Assembly (NCBI RefSeq): GCF_036226405.1
Contig: NZ_CP108464.1
Coordinates: 5,332,001 to 5,396,000 of the forward strand
Source: Streptomyces sp. NBC_01260
GTDB lineage: Bacteria; Actinomycetota; Actinomycetes; Streptomycetales; Streptomycetaceae
Reading direction: 5' to 3'
DNA length: 64,000 bases
How positions within the stretch are numbered: position 1 is the first letter of the stretch; each line of letters begins with the position of its first letter. The notes under the pieces are model-generated. The model saw only the letters and a list, made by a program, of their open reading frames with translations, was not told the DNA's origin and made no database searches. Below are positions 10,254 through 18,543 of the stretch, piece after piece. A program made the position numbers and the translations under genes.

Positions 10254-10629
10254 CTACGCTGTTCGGCGTGCGCCCCCGCGGCACCACGTGTCGGTGATGG
10301 CATGGCAGTTCGGGCAGAGGAATCGAAGGTTCTCGGCGCGGTCATCGCCCCGGTCGCCGTTGATGTGGTCGACCTCCAAGGTGATGGGCTTGCCGTGCCA
10401 GACAGGCTTCGTTCCACATTCGGAGCAGCGCTCCGGTGTGCCGATCTCGACTAGGGCTCGCCGCAGGACCGCGGTTCGTACGTCGCTTGGCGTCGTGCTT
10501 CACCAGTACTTCATCGGGGCGTTTTGAGGGAGTCGGGCCCGGCCTGCCGCGCTGGTGTGCCTGCCCAAGGAAATGCGACGGCCGCGCGTTCGCGGCCCCG
10601 TACGGATCAACGAACCGTTTATCGGAGAG
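10254..10629 (-). pseudogene. frameshifted, 5'-truncated HNH endonuclease
   Basis: Two frames on the minus strand together give the second half of a Streptomyces-type HNH protein. The upstream frame (10629 down to about 10477) reads SHFLGQAHQRGRPG and RPDEVLVKHDAKRRT. After a one-base shift near 10475-10480 the next frame reads AVLRRALVEIGTPERC, then a zinc knuckle CSEC, the HNH core LEVDHINGDR, AENLRFLCPNCHAITDTWC and a stop at 10254. The downstream frame has a TGA at 10502-10500 and no start codon of its own; the upstream frame is closed by a TGA at 10632-10630 with no ATG. All metal and catalytic residues remain in the C-terminal piece, so the decay is recent or a sequencing slip is possible. 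It lies beside a tRNA gene. Confidence 0.8.
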
Positions 10630-10656
10630 TCACGTCCGTTGTCCGACAAGATGCGG

Positions 10657-10696
10657 AACGGCCCGTACCGCTTCCGTTGAAGCGGTACGGGCCGTT
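10657..10696 (-). terminator. terminator of the MHS transporter gene
   Basis: Perfect 17-bp stem (10657-10673 with 10680-10696), 6-base loop, 15 bases past the stop codon. Confidence 0.85.
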
Positions 10697-10711
10697 GAAG
10701 GGGGACGGGGG

Positions 10712-12208
10712 TCAGAACTTCGGGTCCGGTGTCTGGGACGCGACCAGTTCCTCCGCCTCCTCGCTCGTCTCCACCGAGGGCGGCGATCCGTCCAGGGGCT
10801 TGTTGGCCGTTTCCTTCATGCAGGCCACGGCGATCACGCCGACCACGGCCGCGCCCATCGCGTAGTACGCCGGCATCAGGTTGCTGCCCGTCACGCTGAT
10901 CAGGGCCGTGATGACGAGCGGGGTCGTACCGCCGAAGATCGACGCCGACAGGTTGTAGCCCACCGACAGGGAGCCGTACCGGACCTGGGTGGGGAACAGG
11001 GCCGGGAGGGCGGCGGACATGGTGCCGAGCATGCAGACCAGGGAGAGGCCCAGCATCAGCATGCCGATGGTGATGGCCGGGATGCTGCCCTGCCGGATGA
11101 GCAGGAAGGCGGGGAGGGAGAGGATCAGGAAGCCGAGCATGCCCGTCATCAGGAGCGGCTTGCGGCCGAAGTGGTCGGAGAGCTTGCCGACCTGGCTGAT
11201 GATCAGCATCAGGAAGACCATGACGCCGAGCAGGATGAGCAGTCCGTGGGTCTCGCTGTAGCCGAGCTCGTCGGAGAGGTACGTCGGCATGTACGACAGC
11301 AGCATGTAGTCGGTGATGTTGTACGCGCCGACCAGGCAGATGCAGAGGATCAGCGTCGGCCAGTACTCGCGGAAGATCTTGGCGAGGTCGCCCTTGGCGC
11401 TCGTCTCGACGCCGTCCGCCGCCTCGGAGGCGTGTGCGGTGCCGCCCTCCAGTTTCTGGAAGGCCGGGGTCTCGTCGAGGCGCAGTCGCAGGTAGAGGCC
11501 GACGAGGCCGAGCGGGCCGGCGACGAGGAAGGGGATGCGCCAGCCCCAGGACTCCATCTGCTCGTTGTCCAGGAGTGCGTAGAGCAGGGTGACCAGTCCG
11601 GAGGCCCCGACGTAGCCGGCGAGTGTGCCGAATTCGAGGAAGCTGCCGAAGTAGCCGCGCCGCTTGTCGGGGGCGTACTCGGCGATGAAGGTGGAGGCGC
11701 CGCCGTACTCGCCGCCGGTCGAGAAGCCCTGGAGCATCCGGAAGAAGATGAGCAGGATGGGGGCCCAGACGCCGATGGCTTCGTGGGAGGGAATGATCCC
11801 GATCGCGAAGGTGCCGATCGCCATCATGATCATGGTGAGGGCGAGGATCTTCTTGCGGCCGACCTTGTCACCCATGGGGCCGAAGAACATGCCACCGAGG
11901 GGGCGCACGAGGAAGGCGACGGCGAAGGTGGCGAAGGAGGAGAGGAGCTGGGTGGTGTCGCTCCCCGACGGGAAGAAGACATGGCCCAGGGTGGCGGCCA
12001 TGTAGGAGTAGATACCGAAGTCGAACCACTCCATGGCGTTGCCGAGAGAGGCCGCTTTCACCGCCCGCTTGACGGCCTGGTCGTCCGTGACGGTGATGTC
12101 CGTCCGGCGCAACCTGGGGTTCTTCCGCTTGCGGATGGCTCGGAAGAGGGCGGGATGGCGTTTGACCGCTTCAGGGTCGGCCGCCTGGTGGGGGTCGGAG
12201 GCCGCCAT
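10712..12208 (-). CDS. MFS transporter, metabolite:H+ symporter (MHS/ProP-like) subfamily
   Basis: Twelve-segment major facilitator, 498 aa, with long polar N- and C-terminal tails. The first loop motif NAMEWFDFGIYSYMA and the ATLGHVFFP stretch are typical of MHS members (ProP, KgtP, ShiA). The inter-domain loop carries GPMGDKVGRKKIL, and its repeat SDHFGRKPLL follows the second half. Substrates of close relatives are proline/betaine or organic acids; none can be chosen here. The start at 12208 has GGAAAGGA upstream. It is monocistronic, closed by a 17-bp terminator. Confidence 0.9.
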   Translation of the reverse strand: MAASDPHQAADPEAVKRHPALFRAIRKRKNPRLRRTDITVTDDQAVKRAVKAASLGNAMEWFDFGIYSYMAATLGHVFFPSGSDTTQLLSSFATFAVAFLVRPLGGMFFGPMGDKVGRKKILALTMIMMAIGTFAIGIIPSHEAIGVWAPILLIFFRMLQGFSTGGEYGGASTFIAEYAPDKRRGYFGSFLEFGTLAGYVGASGLVTLLYALLDNEQMESWGWRIPFLVAGPLGLVGLYLRLRLDETPAFQKLEGGTAHASEAADGVETSAKGDLAKIFREYWPTLILCICLVGAYNITDYMLLSYMPTYLSDELGYSETHGLLILLGVMVFLMLIISQVGKLSDHFGRKPLLMTGMLGFLILSLPAFLLIRQGSIPAITIGMLMLGLSLVCMLGTMSAALPALFPTQVRYGSLSVGYNLSASIFGGTTPLVITALISVTGSNLMPAYYAMGAAVVGVIAVACMKETANKPLDGSPPSVETSEEAEELVASQTPDPKF

Positions 12209-12337
12209 GGCCGGGTCCTTTCCTCGGTGGGTGTTCCAGGGAAGGCTTCTGCGCGGTCATGGCGGTCGCAAACCGAATCGACGGGAGATTGGGATGTCCA
12301 TCACATTTTTTCGGCCATTCGGCTCAATCCCCGACTG

Positions 12338-12805
12338 TCAGATACCGAGGTCCTTGATGATCTTGGCGACGTGGCCGGTGGCCTTGACGTTGTAGAAGGC
12401 GTGTTCGACCTTGCCTTCCTCGTCGACGACGATCGTGGAGCGGATGACGCCCGTCACTGTTTTGCCGTAGAGCTTCTTCTCGCCGAAGGCGCCGTAGGCC
12501 TCCAGGGTCTCCTTGGCCGGGTCGCCGACGAGGGTGACCTTGAGGTTCTCCTTCTCGCGGAACTTGGCGAGCTTCTCGGGCTTGTCGGGGGAGACGCCGA
12601 TGACGTCGTATCCGGCGCCGGCCAGGAGGTCGAGGTTGTCGGTGAAGTCGCAGGCCTGCTTGGTGCAGCCGGGGGTGAGGGCGGCGGGGTAGAAGTAGAC
12701 GATGACTTTGCGGCCCTTGTGGTCGGCGAGCGCGATGTCGTTGCCGTCGGCGTCGGGGAGGGTGAAGGCGGGGGCGGTGTCGCCGGGCTGGAGTCGCTCG
12801 CTCAT
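12338..12805 (-). CDS. bcp: thioredoxin-dependent peroxiredoxin (Bcp/PrxQ)
   Basis: Reduces hydrogen peroxide and organic hydroperoxides in the cytosol. The 155-aa protein begins MSERLQPGDTAPAFTLPD and has the peroxidatic cysteine at 47 in TPGCTKQAC, with the resolving cysteine at 52, the five-residue spacing of atypical two-Cys PrxQ enzymes. The usual KDNTPGCT is AALTPGCT here. The frame is open far upstream, but ATG 12805 with GAGGAGA 5 bases before it gives the normal length. It is divergent from the DUF3618 gene. Confidence 0.93.
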   Translation of the reverse strand: MSERLQPGDTAPAFTLPDADGNDIALADHKGRKVIVYFYPAALTPGCTKQACDFTDNLDLLAGAGYDVIGVSPDKPEKLAKFREKENLKVTLVGDPAKETLEAYGAFGEKKLYGKTVTGVIRSTIVVDEEGKVEHAFYNVKATGHVAKIIKDLGI

Positions 12806-12932
12806 GGTTCTCCTCGTTGGTACGTGGGGTGTACGGGACCGAGAGTAATAGGGGTGCCGCCGGGTGCGGGGGCGACCGAGCTGACAGACTGTCGATGAAG
12901 GTTTACCGGACGAGGACCACGGAGGCGGCGCA

Positions 12933-13253
12933 GTGTCGGATGCCAGGAGCCCTGCGCAGATCGAGGCGGACATCATCACCAGGCGTGAGCAGCTCGCGGT
13001 GGTGCTCGATGAGATCGGGGTGCGGGTGCACCCGAAGACGATCATTGGTGATGCGAAGGCGAAGGCCGCCGAGGCCGTGGACCGGACGGCCGGGCGGGCG
13101 TTCGTCGCGGTGAACCGGACGGTTTCGGACGTGCGGGCCCAGTTTGTGACGGAGGACGGTGCGCCGCGGCTGGAGCGGGTGATTCCGGCGGCGTTGCTCG
13201 CGGTGGGTGTGGTGGGTCTGCTCACGGTGTCGGCGCGACGGCGCAGGAAGTAG
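12933..13253 (+). CDS. DUF3618 protein with one C-terminal membrane helix
   Basis: A 106-aa protein starting SDARSPAQIEADIITRREQLAVVLDEI, the conserved DUF3618 segment that resembles a short helical pair. A single hydrophobic helix (AALLAVGVVGLLTV) near the C-terminus is followed by a basic anchor (RRRRK). The GTG start at 12933 has GGAGG 7 bases upstream. No biochemical role is known for the family; it is common in Streptomyces and often near bcp, as here, divergently. Confidence 0.8.
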   Translation: MSDARSPAQIEADIITRREQLAVVLDEIGVRVHPKTIIGDAKAKAAEAVDRTAGRAFVAVNRTVSDVRAQFVTEDGAPRLERVIPAALLAVGVVGLLTVSARRRRK

Positions 13254-13306
13254 TGGTCCTGCGTTGCGGGGTGCCCCCTCGGGCGTGCGGTGGCGGGTCG
13301 GCCAGG

Positions 13307-13312
13307 TAGGTT
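13307..13312 (+). promoter_or_regulatory. -10 element of the GroES-like gene
   Basis: TAGGTT lies exactly 7 bases before the GTG at 13320; no ribosome-binding site is present. Confidence 0.5.
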
Positions 13313-13319
13313 GCGGGGC

Positions 13320-13658
13320 GTGAGCGAGAACGCGGACGACAAGCTGCCCATCCGGATGCTGCACGACCGTGTGCTGGTCCGGTCCGATTCGCCCGAGGGT
13401 GAGCGGCGTTCCGGCGGGGGCATTCTGATTCCGGCGACGGCTGCGGTCGGTCGCCGGCTGGGGTGGGCCGTGGTGGTCGCGGTGGGGCAGAACGTGCGGA
13501 CGGTGGAGCCGGGGGACCGGGTGCTGTACGACCCCGAGGACCGTGCCGAGGTCGAGGTGCGGGGGGTGGCGTATGTGCTGATGCGGGAGCGGGATCTGCA
13601 TGCGGTGGCCGCGGACCGGTTCGAGGGTTCGGTGGATTCGACGGGCCTGTACTTGTAG
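13320..13658 (+). CDS. GroES/Cpn10-like protein
   Basis: A 112-aa member of the Cpn10 fold family. It contains IRMLHDRVLVRSDSPEGERRSGGGILIP, matching the GroES start (PLGDRVVV) and its mobile loop with a basic insert, and the roof and core region VEPGDRVLYDPED. It is not next to groEL and differs from housekeeping GroES, so it is a paralogue that may not partner GroEL. GTG 13320 is chosen because of the leaderless -10; an ATG at 13290 adds ten unconserved residues. A short hairpin with a T-run ends the unit. Confidence 0.8.
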   Translation: MSENADDKLPIRMLHDRVLVRSDSPEGERRSGGGILIPATAAVGRRLGWAVVVAVGQNVRTVEPGDRVLYDPEDRAEVEVRGVAYVLMRERDLHAVAADRFEGSVDSTGLYL

Positions 13659-13684
13659 TTCGTCGGCGTGACTGTGGTGAGTGT

Positions 13685-13714
13685 GGCCTGGTGACCGTTG
13701 TCACCAGGCCTTTT
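13685..13714 (+). terminator. intrinsic terminator after the GroES-like gene
   Basis: 11-bp stem (13685-13695 with 13700-13710), CGTT loop, then TTTT. It is one of the few hairpins here with a U-tract. Confidence 0.85.
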
Positions 13715-13741
13715 GCCTGTTCTTTGCTACGGTGGTGGGAC

Positions 13742-13782
13742 CCCGACGAGACGCGCCGTACCGGGCTTCGCAAAGACGACGC
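13742..13782 (+). ncRNA. guanidine-III riboswitch candidate
   Basis: The stretch upstream of the SMR gene carries the conserved blocks of the guanidine-III (mini-ykkC-related) aptamer: a short stem CCCG/CGGG, ACGAG immediately after its 5' strand, GCGCCGTAC, and a 3' block AAAGACGACGC. The 3' block can pair with GCGCCGT to form the pseudoknot, with one C/A mismatch. Spacing and order match the compact about 40-nt class. It lies 40 bases before a guanidinium-exporter-type gene and just after a terminator, as expected for a cis-regulator. Identification is by eye. Confidence 0.78.
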
Positions 13783-13822
13783 ACCCCGTGTTGTTCATGT
13801 GTGTGTCGTCGGAGGTTCTGTC

Positions 13823-14143
13823 ATGGCGTGGGTTCTGCTGCTGGTCGCCGGTCTGCTGGAAGTGGCCTGGTCGATCGGGATGAAGTACACCGAGGGGTTC
13901 ACCCGGTTGTGGCCGAGTGTGTTCACGGGTCTCGGGATCGTGGCGAGCATGGTGTTGCTGTCCCATGCGGCGCGGACGCTGCCCATCGGTACGGCGTACG
14001 GCGTGTGGGTGGGTATCGGTGCGGCGGGTGCCGCGGTGCTGGGCATGGTGGTGCTGAACGAGCCGGTGACGGCGGCCCGGATCTTCTTCGTGTGTCTGCT
14101 GCTGGTGGCTGTCGTGGGGCTGAAGGCGACTTCGGGTCACTGA
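13823..14143 (+). CDS. SMR-family guanidinium exporter (Gdx/SugE type)
   Basis: Four-helix small multidrug resistance protein, 106 aa, that works as a dimer. The essential glutamate is E13 (GLLEVAWSIGMKYTEGF), and the pattern matches the Gdx (SugE) branch, which exports guanidinium in exchange for protons, rather than broad-spectrum EmrE. The upstream guanidine-type riboswitch supports this reading. ATG 13823 has GGAGG 7 bases before it; the longer open frame upstream overlaps the riboswitch and is rejected. Confidence 0.9.
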   Translation: MAWVLLLVAGLLEVAWSIGMKYTEGFTRLWPSVFTGLGIVASMVLLSHAARTLPIGTAYGVWVGIGAAGAAVLGMVVLNEPVTAARIFFVCLLLVAVVGLKATSGH

Positions 14144-14165
14144 CGGGTCAGGCCGGCTGCGCCCG

Positions 14166-14184
14166 GCTCCGGGGTTTTCGGAGC
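14166..14184. terminator. small hairpin between convergent gdx and PBP genes
   Basis: 6-bp arms (14166-14171 with 14179-14184) around GGGTTTT. A weak candidate bidirectional terminator. Confidence 0.4.
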
Positions 14185-14189
14185 ACTTC

Positions 14190-16679
14190 TCACAGGCGGC
14201 CCGGGGCGCGGCTGCCGCGGGCGCCTTCGAGGAGGCCACCGGTGGTGCCTCCGCCTCCGCCGCCGCCGCCGCTGCCGGTGGTGCCGCCTCCGCCTCCGCC
14301 GCTGCCGGTGGTGCCGCCGCCGCCGCCTCCTCCGCCGGTGGTGCCTCCGCCGTTGCCCCCGCCTCCGGTGTTGGTTCCGCCGCCTGTTCCGCCGCCCGTA
14401 CTGCCTCCGGTGTCGGTGCCGCCGGTGGGGGGTGTGGTGGCGGGTGAGCTTTCCGGGACGGAGGGGGTGAAGGCCGGCGGGCTGGGCAGGCTGGGCGGAG
14501 TGCTCGGGGTGATGCGGGAGGGGGCTCTGGACGGCTGCCTGGTGTTGCCGGGCGTGGTGTTCTCCTTGCTGGGCAGCTGGGTGTCGTCGGCGCCGCTCTC
14601 CAGGTCGAGGGTGAAGTTCTTGACGGGGGTGCCGCGCAGGGCGGCGCCGGTGTACTGGGCCCAGGTCTCGGCGGGGGCGCCGCCGCCGTTGATGCGGGGC
14701 AGCCCGAGTGCGCCGTAGAGCGGTTTCTGTACGCCGGTGGTGGGGTCCTGGCCCATGACGGCGATGACGGTGGCGAGGTCGGGGGTGTAGCCGGCGAACC
14801 AGGCGGCCTTGTCCTCCTCGGCGGTGCCGGTCTTGCCGGCGGCGGGGCGGCCCGCGCCCTGGGCGGCGGTGCCGGTGCCGCCGTCGACGACGCTCCGGAG
14901 GATCGAGGTGGTGGTGTCGGCTGCCTGGCGGCCGACGGCCTGCTTGGTGGTGCGGTCGGGGATCGTGACGGCCGCGCCGTCCTTGGTGACCTTGTCGACG
15001 AGGATGTGGGGGCCGTGCTTGCCGTGGCCGGCGAGGGTGGCGTAGGCGTCGGTCATGTCCAGGACGCTGGCGGTGGCGGGGCCCAGCGCGATCGACGGGG
15101 ATGCCGTGAGGTCGGGCGTGTCCTTGGGGATGCCGAGGTCGACGGCGGTCTGCCGGACCTTGCCGGGGCCGACGTCCTGTGCCATCTGGGCGTAGACGGC
15201 GTTGACGGACCTGTCGGTGGCGGTGGTGACGGTGATGGGCCCGTAGCTGATGTCGTCCTCGTTGGACGGGGCGTATCCGGTGGGTCCGTCGGGGCCCTGG
15301 ACCATGCGTTTGTTGGTGCCGTCGTAGACGGTGCGGGGGGTGATGCGTCGGCCGTCCCGGGTGGTGGAGTCGTTGGCGACGGCAGAGGTGAAGACGAACG
15401 GCTTGAAGGTGGAGCCGACCTGGTAGTCGGTGCGGGTCGCGTTGTTGACGTACTGCTTGGTGTAGTCGATGCCGCCGTACATGGCGACGACGCGGCCGGT
15501 CGCGGGGTCGATGGAGGCGCCGCCGACGCGGACGTTGCGGTCGGCCTCGCGGTTGGCCGAGGTCTTGGACATGACGTTGTCGTCGACGGCTTTGACGAGG
15601 GCTTCCTGCTTCTTCTTCTCCAGGGTGGTGGTGATCCGGTAGCCGCGGGTGGCGAGGGTCTTCTCGTCGAGGATGTCGTTCTGGACGAGGTAGTCCTCGA
15701 CGGCCTGGACGATGTAGCCGCGTTGGCCGGAGAGGCTGTTGGCGGGCTTGACCCGGCCGGGTACGGGAAAGGTCATGGCGGCGCGTTGGCCGGCGCTGAG
15801 CCAGCCCTCCTTGACCATGCCGTTGAGGACGTAGTTCCAGCGGGCGACGGCCGCGCTCTTGTTCTCGGGGTGGGTGACGACGTCGTAGGCGCTGGGTGCG
15901 TTGAGCAGGGAGGCGAGGTAGGCGCCCTGGGCGGTGGTGATGTCGCCGATGTCCTTGTTGTAGTAGGCCTGGGCGGCGGCCTGGATGCCGTAGGCGTTGC
16001 GGCCGAAGTAGCTGGTGTTGAGGTAGCCCTCGAGGATCTGGTTCTTGGATGCCTCGCGGTTGAGCTTGATCGCGATGAAGAATTCCTTGATCTTGCGGCC
16101 GATGGTCTGTTCCTGGCCCAGGTAGTAGTTCTTGACGTACTGCTGGGTGATGGTCGAGCCGCCCTGTTTGCCCTTGCCGGCGAGGGTGTTCCAGCCGGCC
16201 CGGAACATCGCCTTGATGTCGACGGCGCGTTCGGAGTAGAAGTTGCGGTCCTCGGCGGCGAGGACGGCGTGCTGGACGGTGCGGGGGACCTGGGCGAGTT
16301 TGATGTTCTCCCGGTTGACCTCGCCGTCGCGGGCGATGACGCTGCCGTCCTTGTAGAGGTAGACGTTGGACTGGGCGGTGGCGCTGGCGTTGGCGGAGGG
16401 GATGTCGACGAGCTGGTACCCGGCGATGAAGCCGCCGATCAGGACCAGGACGATGAGGAGGATGCCGCCGAGCACCATCCGCCAGGTGGGGACGGCGCGG
16501 CGCCAGCCCGTGCGTTTGGGGCGCTTGGGGCGTTTGGGTTTCTTCTGCTTCTTCCCGGCGGTGGGGTCCGTGGCCGGGGCGCCCTGTTCCCCGGCGGCGG
16601 CGGCGTCGGCAGGCAGGCCCTGGGGGCTCCAGCCCCGGGGGGCGGGGTCCCCACCCTGCTGCTGTGGCTCGTCGCTCAT
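14190..16679 (-). CDS. bifunctional class A penicillin-binding protein
   Basis: Peptidoglycan glycosyltransferase and D,D-transpeptidase, 829 aa. Order: Pro/Lys-rich cytoplasmic tail with KKQKKPKRPKRPKRTGW; one membrane helix; GT51 domain with the catalytic Glu in AAEDRNFYSE (about residue 143) and GGSTITQQYVKN; transpeptidase with the S-x-x-K box STFK (about residue 425), the SVN box (SVNAVYAQ) and the KTG box (KTGTAEED, about residue 616). A long Pro/Ser/Thr linker leads to a Gly-Thr tail of about 70 residues encoded by GC-only repeats. ATG 16679 follows an AAGGAG about 11 bases away; a longer frame adds 15 residues. The C-terminal glycine tail is unusual in length and may vary between strains. 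Confidence 0.93.
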   Translation of the reverse strand: MSDEPQQQGGDPAPRGWSPQGLPADAAAAGEQGAPATDPTAGKKQKKPKRPKRPKRTGWRRAVPTWRMVLGGILLIVLVLIGGFIAGYQLVDIPSANASATAQSNVYLYKDGSVIARDGEVNRENIKLAQVPRTVQHAVLAAEDRNFYSERAVDIKAMFRAGWNTLAGKGKQGGSTITQQYVKNYYLGQEQTIGRKIKEFFIAIKLNREASKNQILEGYLNTSYFGRNAYGIQAAAQAYYNKDIGDITTAQGAYLASLLNAPSAYDVVTHPENKSAAVARWNYVLNGMVKEGWLSAGQRAAMTFPVPGRVKPANSLSGQRGYIVQAVEDYLVQNDILDEKTLATRGYRITTTLEKKKQEALVKAVDDNVMSKTSANREADRNVRVGGASIDPATGRVVAMYGGIDYTKQYVNNATRTDYQVGSTFKPFVFTSAVANDSTTRDGRRITPRTVYDGTNKRMVQGPDGPTGYAPSNEDDISYGPITVTTATDRSVNAVYAQMAQDVGPGKVRQTAVDLGIPKDTPDLTASPSIALGPATASVLDMTDAYATLAGHGKHGPHILVDKVTKDGAAVTIPDRTTKQAVGRQAADTTTSILRSVVDGGTGTAAQGAGRPAAGKTGTAEEDKAAWFAGYTPDLATVIAVMGQDPTTGVQKPLYGALGLPRINGGGAPAETWAQYTGAALRGTPVKNFTLDLESGADDTQLPSKENTTPGNTRQPSRAPSRITPSTPPSLPSPPAFTPSVPESSPATTPPTGGTDTGGSTGGGTGGGTNTGGGGNGGGTTGGGGGGGGTTGSGGGGGGTTGSGGGGGGGGTTGGLLEGARGSRAPGRL
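14228..14400. repeat. low-complexity GCC/GGT repeats inside the PBP C-terminus
   Basis: Imperfect repeats of GGTGCCGCC-type units encode the Gly/Ser/Thr tail on the minus strand. Such tracts slip during replication and sequencing, so the count here may not be exact. Confidence 0.75.
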
Positions 16680-16789
16680 ATCGGTGCAGACTCCTTGGCC
16701 GCGGTCAGTTCCCCCATAGTGCACTTTTCTCCGTAATAACTACCGGATCGACCCCCGAAAAGCGGTCGCGGCGGCTGCCCCGACTGGGC

Positions 16790-16795
16790 TAAGCT
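16790..16795 (+). promoter_or_regulatory. -10 element for the three-gene ABC exporter operon
   Basis: TAAGCT lies in the divergent region, about 7-10 bases before the possible start codons at 16804-16807 and 56 bases before the preferred GTG at 16852. Confidence 0.4.
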
Positions 16796-16851
16796 CGTGC
16801 GCTTTGGTGCCCACGGGCGGTGTGGCGCCCAAGTGCCGGGGGTGGGGTGCT

Positions 16852-17652
16852 GTGCGGCTCTATGCGGTGGTGGCGGCGGGTGGGTTCCGGCGCTATGCCA
16901 CGTACCGGATCGCGACGGTCGCGGGGGTGTTCACCAACACCGTCTTCGGTTTCATCATGGCGTACACCTATGTGGCGCTGTGGGACGAGCGTCCGCAGCT
17001 CGGTGGATACGACATGTCGCAGGCGCTCACCTATGTCTGGCTGGGGCAGGCGCTGCTGATGACGTGCGCGATGATGGGCGGCGGTTTCGAGGACGAGCTG
17101 ATCGAGCGGATCCGTACCGGCGACATCGCGGTCGATCTCTACCGGCCGGTCGATCTGCAACTGTGGTGGCTGGCCGGTGACCTGGGGCGCGCGGCATTCC
17201 ACCTGCTGGGGCGCGGCATCGTGCCGATGCTGCTGGGTTCGGCCGCCTTCGATCTGGCACTGCCCGCGTCGCCGGGGATCTGGCCGGCGTTCCTGGTCTC
17301 GGTGGCGCTCGGGGTCGTGGTGAGTTTCGCGATCCGCTATCTGGTCGCGCTGTCCGCGTTCTGGCTGATGGACGGGGCGGGCGCGGCGCAGATCGCGTTC
17401 CTTGCGGGGATGTTCTTCTCCGGGCTGCTGCTGCCGCTGAACCTGTTCCCGGGGCTGCTGGGCGAGGTGGCGCGGGCGTTGCCGTGGTCGGCGCTGCTGC
17501 AGGTGCCGGCCGATGTGTTCCTGGGCAAGCACACGGGATGGGGTCTGGTGCGGGCGTACGGGTTCCAGGCGGGGTGGGCGCTGGCGTTGCTGCTGGCGGG
17601 GCGGCTGTTGCAGTCGGCGGCGACGCGCAGGGTGGTGGTCCAGGGTGGCTGA
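16852..17652 (+). CDS. ABC-2 type exporter permease (first subunit)
   Basis: 266-aa integral membrane protein of the ABC-2/DUF990-like group, with about six hydrophobic segments. It begins MRLYAVVAAGGFRRYATYRIATVAG, and the cytoplasmic loop has ERIRTGDIAVDLYRPVDLQ, a segment typical of these permease pairs. GTG 16852 is chosen because GGGGTGGGG precedes it; a longer frame from 16804 adds 16 residues. It overlaps the next gene by 8 bases, so the operon permease–permease–ATPase is translationally coupled. Substrate unknown; relatives export lipids, antibiotics or polymers. Confidence 0.85.
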   Translation: MRLYAVVAAGGFRRYATYRIATVAGVFTNTVFGFIMAYTYVALWDERPQLGGYDMSQALTYVWLGQALLMTCAMMGGGFEDELIERIRTGDIAVDLYRPVDLQLWWLAGDLGRAAFHLLGRGIVPMLLGSAAFDLALPASPGIWPAFLVSVALGVVVSFAIRYLVALSAFWLMDGAGAAQIAFLAGMFFSGLLLPLNLFPGLLGEVARALPWSALLQVPADVFLGKHTGWGLVRAYGFQAGWALALLLAGRLLQSAATRRVVVQGG

Positions 17653-18514
17653 GGCGGTGGCGGTGGATGTGGAGGGCGGGCCCGCGGTGGTGTTCGCGCC
17701 GCGGTCGCGGGTGGTCGAGGGGGTCCGGGCGTACGGGCTGATCGCGGCGATGTGGCTGCGTTCGACGATGGCGTACCGGGCGTCGTTCGTGATGACGGCG
17801 GTCGGCAATTTCGCGGCGACGGCGTTCGACTTCGTCGCGATCATGCTGATGTTCTCGCACGTGGACGTGCTGGGCGGTTACACGCTGCCGGAGATCGCCC
17901 TGCTGTACGGGGCCGCGGGTACGGCGTTCGGCCTGGCGGATCTGGTGATGGGGTCGATGGACCGGCTGGGCCGGCGGGTGCGGGACGGGACGCTGGACAC
18001 GCTGCTGGTGCGGCCGGTTCCGGTGCTCGCGCAGGTGGCGGCGGACCGGTTCGCGTTGCGCAGGCTGGGGCGGATCACGCAGGGGCTGCTGGTGCTCGGT
18101 TATGCGCTGGTGACCCTGGACATCGGGTGGACCGTTCTGAAGGTGGTGATGGTGCCGCTGATGCTGCTGAGCGGGGCGGCGATCTTCGGGGCGGTGTTCG
18201 TGGCGGGGGCGGCGTTCCAGTTCTTCGCGCAGGACGCCTCGGAGGTGCAGAACTCCTTCACTTACGGGGGCAACACGCTGCTCCAGTACCCGCCGACGGT
18301 CTTCGCGAAGGATCTGGTGCGCGGGGTGACGTTCGTCGTGCCGCTGGCGTTCGTGAACTGGCTGCCGGCCCTGTACGTGCTGGGCCGGGAGTATCCGCTG
18401 GGCCTGCCGGACTGGGTGGCGTTCCTGCCGCCGGTGGTGGCGGCCGGGTGCTGGGTGGTCGCGGGTCTCGCCTGGCGCGCGGGGCTGCGGGCGTACCGGA
18501 GTACGGGAAGTTGA
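17645..18514 (+). CDS. ABC-2 type exporter permease (second subunit)
   Basis: 289-aa partner of the preceding permease, with the same architecture: an N-terminal tail, then MWLRSTMAYRASFVMTAVGNF, the loop RVRDGTLDTLLVRPVPVLAQ, and further helices ending in a basic tail. The GTG at 17645 lies inside the last codons of the first permease, so the 44 upstream residues of the open frame are not used. With the other permease it would form a heterodimeric pore energised by the ATPase encoded next. Confidence 0.85.
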   Translation: MAEAVAVDVEGGPAVVFAPRSRVVEGVRAYGLIAAMWLRSTMAYRASFVMTAVGNFAATAFDFVAIMLMFSHVDVLGGYTLPEIALLYGAAGTAFGLADLVMGSMDRLGRRVRDGTLDTLLVRPVPVLAQVAADRFALRRLGRITQGLLVLGYALVTLDIGWTVLKVVMVPLMLLSGAAIFGAVFVAGAAFQFFAQDASEVQNSFTYGGNTLLQYPPTVFAKDLVRGVTFVVPLAFVNWLPALYVLGREYPLGLPDWVAFLPPVVAAGCWVVAGLAWRAGLRAYRSTGS

Positions 18515-18543
18515 CGGACATCGAGCGGGGCGGGGTACTGGAC

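Noticed and set aside
10116..10629. integrated mobile element at tRNA-Leu
   Set aside because: No integrase gene and no duplicated tRNA 3' end (att site) was found in the window; only the HNH remnant is present.
10436..12898. 820-codon open frame on the plus strand
   Set aside because: Antisense to the MHS transporter and bcp genes; low-complexity translation without any domain.
14228..14400. possible CRISPR-like repeats
   Set aside because: Units are short, GC-only and imperfect with no spacers; they encode the Gly-rich PBP tail.
15006..16736. 576-codon open frame on the plus strand
   Set aside because: Antisense to the class A PBP; valine/glycine/aspartate shadow pattern.
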